Shown one piece after another: positions 23,697 to 27,391 of a stretch of DNA of 27,391 nucleotides. This DNA comes from CAZOKH01 sp964580315 (lineage in GTDB: Bacteria; Chloroflexota; Anaerolineae; Anaerolineales; Anaerolineaceae), in contig CAZOKH010000049.1 of NCBI GenBank assembly GCA_964580315.1, forward strand, positions 1 to 27,391, read 5' to 3'. Position 1 is the first letter of the stretch; every line of letters starts with the position of its first letter. Made by a program: the position numbers and the translations under genes. The notes below the pieces were generated by a model, which saw nothing but the letters and a program-made list of their open reading frames with translations, made no database searches and had not been told where the DNA came from.

Positions 23697-24823
23697 TGCG
23701 CGTTTTGTATTTCAGCCGGGATTACACCCCGCACGACCACCGCTTTTTAAGCTCACTGGCGGGCAGCGGACAGGAAACCTTCTGGCTGCGCCTGGAACGG
23801 CGCGCCGCACAGACGGAAGATCGCAGCCTGACCCCGCAGGTGCAGCAGGTGGCCTGGCACGGCGGCAATCAGCCGTTTGCATGGCGCAAAGCCCCGGCTC
23901 TGTGGTGGGATTTGCGCCGGGCGATCCGGCGCATTCAACCGGATGTGATCCATGCCGGCCCGGTGCAAACTGCGGCCTGGCTGGCTGGTATGAGCGGTTT
24001 TCAGCCGCTGGTGACCATGTCGTGGGGATCTGACTTGTTGAAGGATGCAGACCGCAGCGCATGGATGCAGTACCTTACTAAAACTGCTTTACAGCGTTCC
24101 ACCCTGCTGGTGGGCGACTGCCTGGCGGTGCAGCACAAGGCGCAAAGTTTTGGCTTCCCGGCGGAACGGGTGGTTTTGTTCCCGTGGGGCGTCGATTTGC
24201 AGCATTTCACGCCCGGTGAGGCTGCTGATTTCCGCGAGCGCAGGGGGTGGCAGGCAGAGGATTGTGTGCTGCTGTGCACGCGCAGTTGGGAGCCGTTGTA
24301 CGGCGTGGATGTGGTGGTTAAAGCCTTTATCCGCGCCGCGAAACAAGAACCCGGCTTGAAGCTGGCGCTGCTGGGCGGCGGTTCGCAAAGCGGGTGGATT
24401 CATGCCGAACTGGAGCGCCACGATCTTCTGGATCGGGTGCATTTCGGCGGGCAGGTGAACAACCTGCGCCTGCCGGATTACTACCGGGCATCGGATGTGT
24501 ATGTGAGCGCCTCGCACAGCGACGGCTCATCCGTTTCTTTGATGGAAGCGTTAGCCTGCGGTAAAGCAGTGCTGGTTTCGGACATCCCCGGCAACCTGGA
24601 ATGGGTTTCAGCGGGGCAGGAAGGCTGGCTGTTCCGCGACGGCGATTTGGAGGAACTGGCGCAGAAAATGATTGAGGCTGCCCGTCAGCGCGACCAGTTG
24701 GCTGTCATGGGCAAAGCAGCGCGCAAACTGGCTGAACAGCGCGCCAACTGGGAAGTGAACTTTCAAAAATTACTGCAAGCCTATCAAATGGCCTGCGATC
24801 TGGTGAAAAGGTCAAAACCTTGA
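23696..24823 (+). CDS. GT4-family glycosyltransferase
   Basis: A 375-residue retaining glycosyltransferase with the GT-B fold, probably a cytoplasmic enzyme adding a sugar from a nucleotide donor. The N-terminal half begins MRVLYFSRDYTPHDHRF and includes DVIHAGPVQTAAWLAG and MSWGSDLL, typical of GT4. The C-terminal half has LCTRSWEPLYGVDVVVKAF, ALLGGGSQSGW, and the donor-site stretch SASHSDGSSVSLMEALACGK, with a final Glu in the E-x7-E-like position, then PGNLEWV. Translation is coupled to the NeuB-like gene by TGATG. The sugar is unknown; a link to the nonulosonate pathway is inferred only from position. Confidence 0.9.
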   Translation: MRVLYFSRDYTPHDHRFLSSLAGSGQETFWLRLERRAAQTEDRSLTPQVQQVAWHGGNQPFAWRKAPALWWDLRRAIRRIQPDVIHAGPVQTAAWLAGMSGFQPLVTMSWGSDLLKDADRSAWMQYLTKTALQRSTLLVGDCLAVQHKAQSFGFPAERVVLFPWGVDLQHFTPGEAADFRERRGWQAEDCVLLCTRSWEPLYGVDVVVKAFIRAAKQEPGLKLALLGGGSQSGWIHAELERHDLLDRVHFGGQVNNLRLPDYYRASDVYVSASHSDGSSVSLMEALACGKAVLVSDIPGNLEWVSAGQEGWLFRDGDLEELAQKMIEAARQRDQLAVMGKAARKLAEQRANWEVNFQKLLQAYQMACDLVKRSKP

Positions 24824-24826
24824 TTT

Positions 24827-25609
24827 ATGAATGAGCACAGTAAAGGAAAAACAGTCGCCATTATCCAGGCGCGCATGAATTCCAGCCGCTTGCCGGGCAA
24901 AGTGCTGCTCGATCTGGGCGGACAACCCATGCTGCAGCGGGTGATCACGCGCACCCGGAGGGCGAAACTGGTGGATGAGGTGATGGTTGCCACCACCGAT
25001 GACGCCAGCGACGACCCGGTGGAGAAATTTTGCCTCCAGCAAGACGTGGCGGTCTATCGCGGCAGCCAGTTTGATGTGCTGGATCGCTATTACCAGGCGG
25101 CGCGCCAGCGCGGAGCGGCTGTTGTGGTGCGGTTAACTGCCGATTGCCCGCTGCTTGACCCGCAGGTGGTGGATCACACTCTCGAAGAATTCTTTAAAAG
25201 TGGAGCCGATTTTGCGGCCAATCGCCTGCCGCCACCCTGGAAACGAACTTATCCGATTGGGCTGGATACGGAAATATGTTATTTCTCCGGCCTGGAACGC
25301 GCCTGGAAGGAAGCCGACCAGCCGCACCAGCGCGAGCACGTGATGCCATATTTCTATGACCGGGAAGGGCGCTTCAAGGTGCTGCTGGTCAATCATGACC
25401 CGGATTACGGCGCCGAACGCTGGACGGTGGACACGCCGCAAGACCTGGAACTGGTGCGTTTGATTTTTGCTCATTTCGGCAATCGCGATGATTTCACGTG
25501 GTATGACGTGTTGGAACTCAAAAACCTGCACCCTGAATGGTTTGCCATCAATGCCGGCATTCATCACAAAACCGCGCTGGACGTGGACGAAAGGGCAAAC
25601 GGAAAATGA
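24827..25609 (+). CDS. SpsF/NeuA-like cytidylyltransferase-family protein
   Basis: A 260-residue nucleotidyltransferase-fold protein (GT-A-like Rossmann). The start region VAIIQARMNSSRLPGKVLLDLGGQPML carries the Gln-Ala-Arg and Arg-Leu-Pro-Gly-Lys CTP-binding pattern of SpsF/KdsB-like enzymes. RLTADCPLLDPQVVD holds the metal-binding Asp, and DYGAERWTVDTPQDLELV closes the active site. SpsF and SpsE (NeuB-like) lie together in Bacillus spore-coat loci, and here the partner lies one gene upstream. The likely job is to attach CMP to the nine-carbon sugar acid. It starts 3 bp after the GT4 gene, and its stop overlaps the next ATG (ATGA). Confidence 0.88.
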   Translation: MNEHSKGKTVAIIQARMNSSRLPGKVLLDLGGQPMLQRVITRTRRAKLVDEVMVATTDDASDDPVEKFCLQQDVAVYRGSQFDVLDRYYQAARQRGAAVVVRLTADCPLLDPQVVDHTLEEFFKSGADFAANRLPPPWKRTYPIGLDTEICYFSGLERAWKEADQPHQREHVMPYFYDREGRFKVLLVNHDPDYGAERWTVDTPQDLELVRLIFAHFGNRDDFTWYDVLELKNLHPEWFAINAGIHHKTALDVDERANGK

Positions 25610-26550
25610 GCCTGTTGACCCTGTTCACAGCCCCCAAACCCTTCACCAACCCGCACATTGCGTTGATTCAGCGTAATGCCCTGCGCTCCTGGCTGGCGCT
25701 GGGCGACGATGTGCAGGTGATTGTGATTGGTGAAGAAGAAGGATTGGGCGAGACAGCACGCGAACTGGGTGTGCTGCATTTGCCGCAGGTGACTCGCAAC
25801 GAAAGCGGCACACCTTTGGTCAGCTCGATCTTTGACCTGGCACGCCAGCACAGCAGCAGCCCGCTGCTGGCCTATGTCAATGCCGACATCATCCTGCTGC
25901 CCGACCTGGTGAGCGCAGCTCGGCAAGTGATGGAGCAGCGCCAAAAATTCTTGATGGTGGGGCAGCGCTGGGATGTTCACCAGGAAACCGAATTGGACAC
26001 TGCCGAAGGGTGGAATGTGGACCTGTTGAAACAACTGCAATCCACCGGGCGGCGACATCCGCGCGGCGGCAGTGATTATTTCCTCTACCCGCGCGCCTGT
26101 TTCGAGCACATCCCGGCTTTTGCCATTGGCAGGGCAGGATGGGACAACTGGATGATTTACGAAGCACGCCAGCGCGGCTGGGCGGTGGTGGACACCAGCA
26201 GCGCGGTGAACATTGTGCATCAAGATCATGATTACAGCCACCTGCCCGATGGGCAGCCGCACTATCGGCTGCCGGAGACGAAGGTGAACGTGAAATTGGC
26301 GGGCGGCGACCGCACCATTTTCACCCTGGAAGACGCCGATTGCGTGCTGGAAAACGGCAGGGTAAAACCTTTCCCGCTGGATGGAAAGAAATTCTGGCGC
26401 GAAGTGGAAACCTTCCCGCTGCGCAAATTGCACTCACTCCCCCTGGGACAGTTATTCTATGCAATCTTTCACCCGCGGCGCGCTTACCGCGAATGGCGCG
26501 CCCGGCTGCGTGAGCAAAAAGCAAATCAATCTGAAACGAAACCTGCCTGA
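25606..26550 (+). CDS. Putative GT-A-type glycosyltransferase, unassigned family
   Basis: A 314-residue protein that begins MSLLTLFTAPKPFTNPHIALI. It has a GT-A-like first half, with a NAD-type metal motif in LAYVNADIILLPDLV (near 85-99), then GQRWDVH, HPRGGSDYFLYPRACFEHI and GRAGWDNWMIYEARQRGWAVVD, and HQDHDYSH near 205. The C-terminal quarter is more basic. Such proteins occur in many bacterial polysaccharide loci but have no defined product. I take the ATG at 25606, which overlaps the previous stop (ATGA); an in-frame extension back to 25537 lies inside the cytidylyltransferase gene. Glycosyltransferase fits, but the sugar and acceptor are unknown. Confidence 0.75.
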   Translation: MSLLTLFTAPKPFTNPHIALIQRNALRSWLALGDDVQVIVIGEEEGLGETARELGVLHLPQVTRNESGTPLVSSIFDLARQHSSSPLLAYVNADIILLPDLVSAARQVMEQRQKFLMVGQRWDVHQETELDTAEGWNVDLLKQLQSTGRRHPRGGSDYFLYPRACFEHIPAFAIGRAGWDNWMIYEARQRGWAVVDTSSAVNIVHQDHDYSHLPDGQPHYRLPETKVNVKLAGGDRTIFTLEDADCVLENGRVKPFPLDGKKFWREVETFPLRKLHSLPLGQLFYAIFHPRRAYREWRARLREQKANQSETKPA

Positions 26551-26573
26551 AAACTGGCAGCGAGGAACTTTTT

Positions 26574-27391
26574 ATGCGTATTGGACAGAACCCGGCAAAA
26601 TTTGTTAAAGAAGTTGCCAAACCGGAACGAATCACGGTGGCGGTGTTGAACTACATCCCGTTTCTCAGCGGCTATTACGCCGACTTGCTGGAGGTGTTGA
26701 AAACATCGCTCAACAGCCTGCGCGAAGGGGCTGACCTGCCGTTTGACCTGCTGGTGTTCGACAATGCCAGTTGCCCCGAAGTGCGCCAGTACCTGGCCGA
26801 TGAGTATGAAGCCGGGCGGATTCAATACCTGATCCTTTCTGATAAGAACCTGGGCAAAGGCGGGGCGTGGAATATGATCTTCGGCGGCGCGCCGGGAGAG
26901 ATCATCGTCTATGCGGATAATGACTGCCTGTTTTACCCCGGCTGGCTGTCGCACAGCCTGAAACTGTTGGAAACCTATCCCAACGTGGGCATGGTCACGG
27001 CGCGTCCCTTCCGCACCAAACCGGAGCTTTACAGCAGCACAGTGGCCTGGGCTGAAAAAGACCAGCAGGCTAAAGTGGAGCATGGGCAATTCATTCCCTT
27101 TGAAACATTCCGGGAGTTTGATCTCAGCCTGGGACAGAGCGAAGAAGAGATCCGCCAACACTACGACAGCAGCGAAGATGTGAAATTGGAATATCAGGGT
27201 GTGCAGGCCATCGTGGGAGGTTCGCACTGGCAGTTCATGGCGCGCAAAGAGGTGCTGCTGCAATTTTTGCCTTTCACCATGGATCGCCCCATGGGACAGG
27301 TGCGCCAGTTGGATCAACGCATGAATGAGACCGGGTACCTGCGCCTGATGCCCACCCAACCGTTTGCCATGAACCTGAGCAACACGCTGCG
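26574..27391 (+). CDS. GT2-type glycosyltransferase, C-terminus cut off by window edge
   Basis: The first 272 codons are seen; the gene runs off the right end. The protein has a GT-A fold of the GT2 type: ITVAVLNYIPFLSGYYADLL at the first strand, DLLVFDNASCPEVRQYL (donor base contact), NLGKGGAWNMIFGGAPGEI and the metal motif YADNDCLFYPGW (Asp-Asn-Asp, near 115). After 170 the sequence is less typical, with GGSHWQFMARKEVLL near 220, where family members carry the catalytic base region. GAGGA precedes the ATG by about 8 bases. It lies 23 bp after the previous gene and continues the same operon. The sugar added is unknown. Confidence 0.85.
   Translation, partial: MRIGQNPAKFVKEVAKPERITVAVLNYIPFLSGYYADLLEVLKTSLNSLREGADLPFDLLVFDNASCPEVRQYLADEYEAGRIQYLILSDKNLGKGGAWNMIFGGAPGEIIVYADNDCLFYPGWLSHSLKLLETYPNVGMVTARPFRTKPELYSSTVAWAEKDQQAKVEHGQFIPFETFREFDLSLGQSEEEIRQHYDSSEDVKLEYQGVQAIVGGSHWQFMARKEVLLQFLPFTMDRPMGQVRQLDQRMNETGYLRLMPTQPFAMNLSNTL

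Noticed and set aside
25564..26433. Minus-strand open frame of 289 codons
   Set aside because: Antisense to the glycosyltransferase-like gene at 25606-26550; rich in His, Gln and Ala, as expected of a shadow frame.
26526..27359. Minus-strand open frame of 277 codons
   Set aside because: Antisense to the GT2 gene, which has clear motifs and a ribosome binding site.

Overview
The window looks like a chromosomal segment of an uncultured or poorly studied bacterium with moderate GC, most likely Chloroflexota (Anaerolineae-like). This is inferred from the style of the gene set: a receiver/thioredoxin-reductase-like fusion, a two-domain S1 protein, a very large Cys-rich FGE-type lipoprotein, and a Wzm/Wzt-type glycan locus. 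I could not check it against a database. I see no transposase, phage gene or CRISPR array.

Left half (1-13.4 kb): every gene is on the minus strand. In order of increasing coordinate these are enolase (cut by the window edge), CTP synthase (pyrG), a candidate small structured RNA with its own promoter and terminator, a two-S1-domain RNA-binding protein, an S41 C-terminal processing protease, a HAD pyrimidine-5'-nucleotidase-like phosphatase, a receiver/glutaredoxin-like/thioredoxin-reductase-like fusion lacking both CxxC motifs, a 1012-residue lipoprotein (FGE-type domain plus about 19 Cys-rich modules), and a membrane CHASE4-HAMP-GGDEF-EAL protein.

Middle (13.4-14.4 kb): an intergenic zone separates the two gene blocks. 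It holds a DUF5946-like gene broken by one in-frame amber codon, a tRNA-Glu(CTC) gene on the minus strand with a near-consensus promoter, two degenerate copies of the tRNA 3' half with a terminator between them, and a strong sigma70-type promoter (TTGACC-N17-TATAAT) pointing right. A perfect 15-bp palindrome overlaps the -10 box and the predicted start site of that promoter.

Right half (14.4-27.4 kb): a tightly packed plus-strand surface-polysaccharide locus, probably one long operon led by a winged-helix (EPS-associated MarR-like) regulator. It contains a GDP-fucose-synthase-like epimerase, a Wzm/Wzt ABC exporter with a C-terminal glycan-recognition-type domain on the ATPase, a Kps-like GT-B protein, a SAM methyltransferase, a PseB/FlaA1-like 4,6-dehydratase, an RmlD-like reductase, a NeuB/SpsE-like nonulosonate synthase, a GT4 glycosyltransferase, an SpsF-like cytidylyltransferase and two further glycosyltransferase-like proteins, the last cut by the window end. 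Together they suggest a glycan containing deoxy-HexNAc and nonulosonate-type sugars, built in the cytoplasm and exported by the ABC route, possibly with a methylated terminus read by the Wzt C-terminal domain. A near-perfect 69-bp palindromic repeat sits inside the operon and supplies the last codons and stop of the reductase gene.
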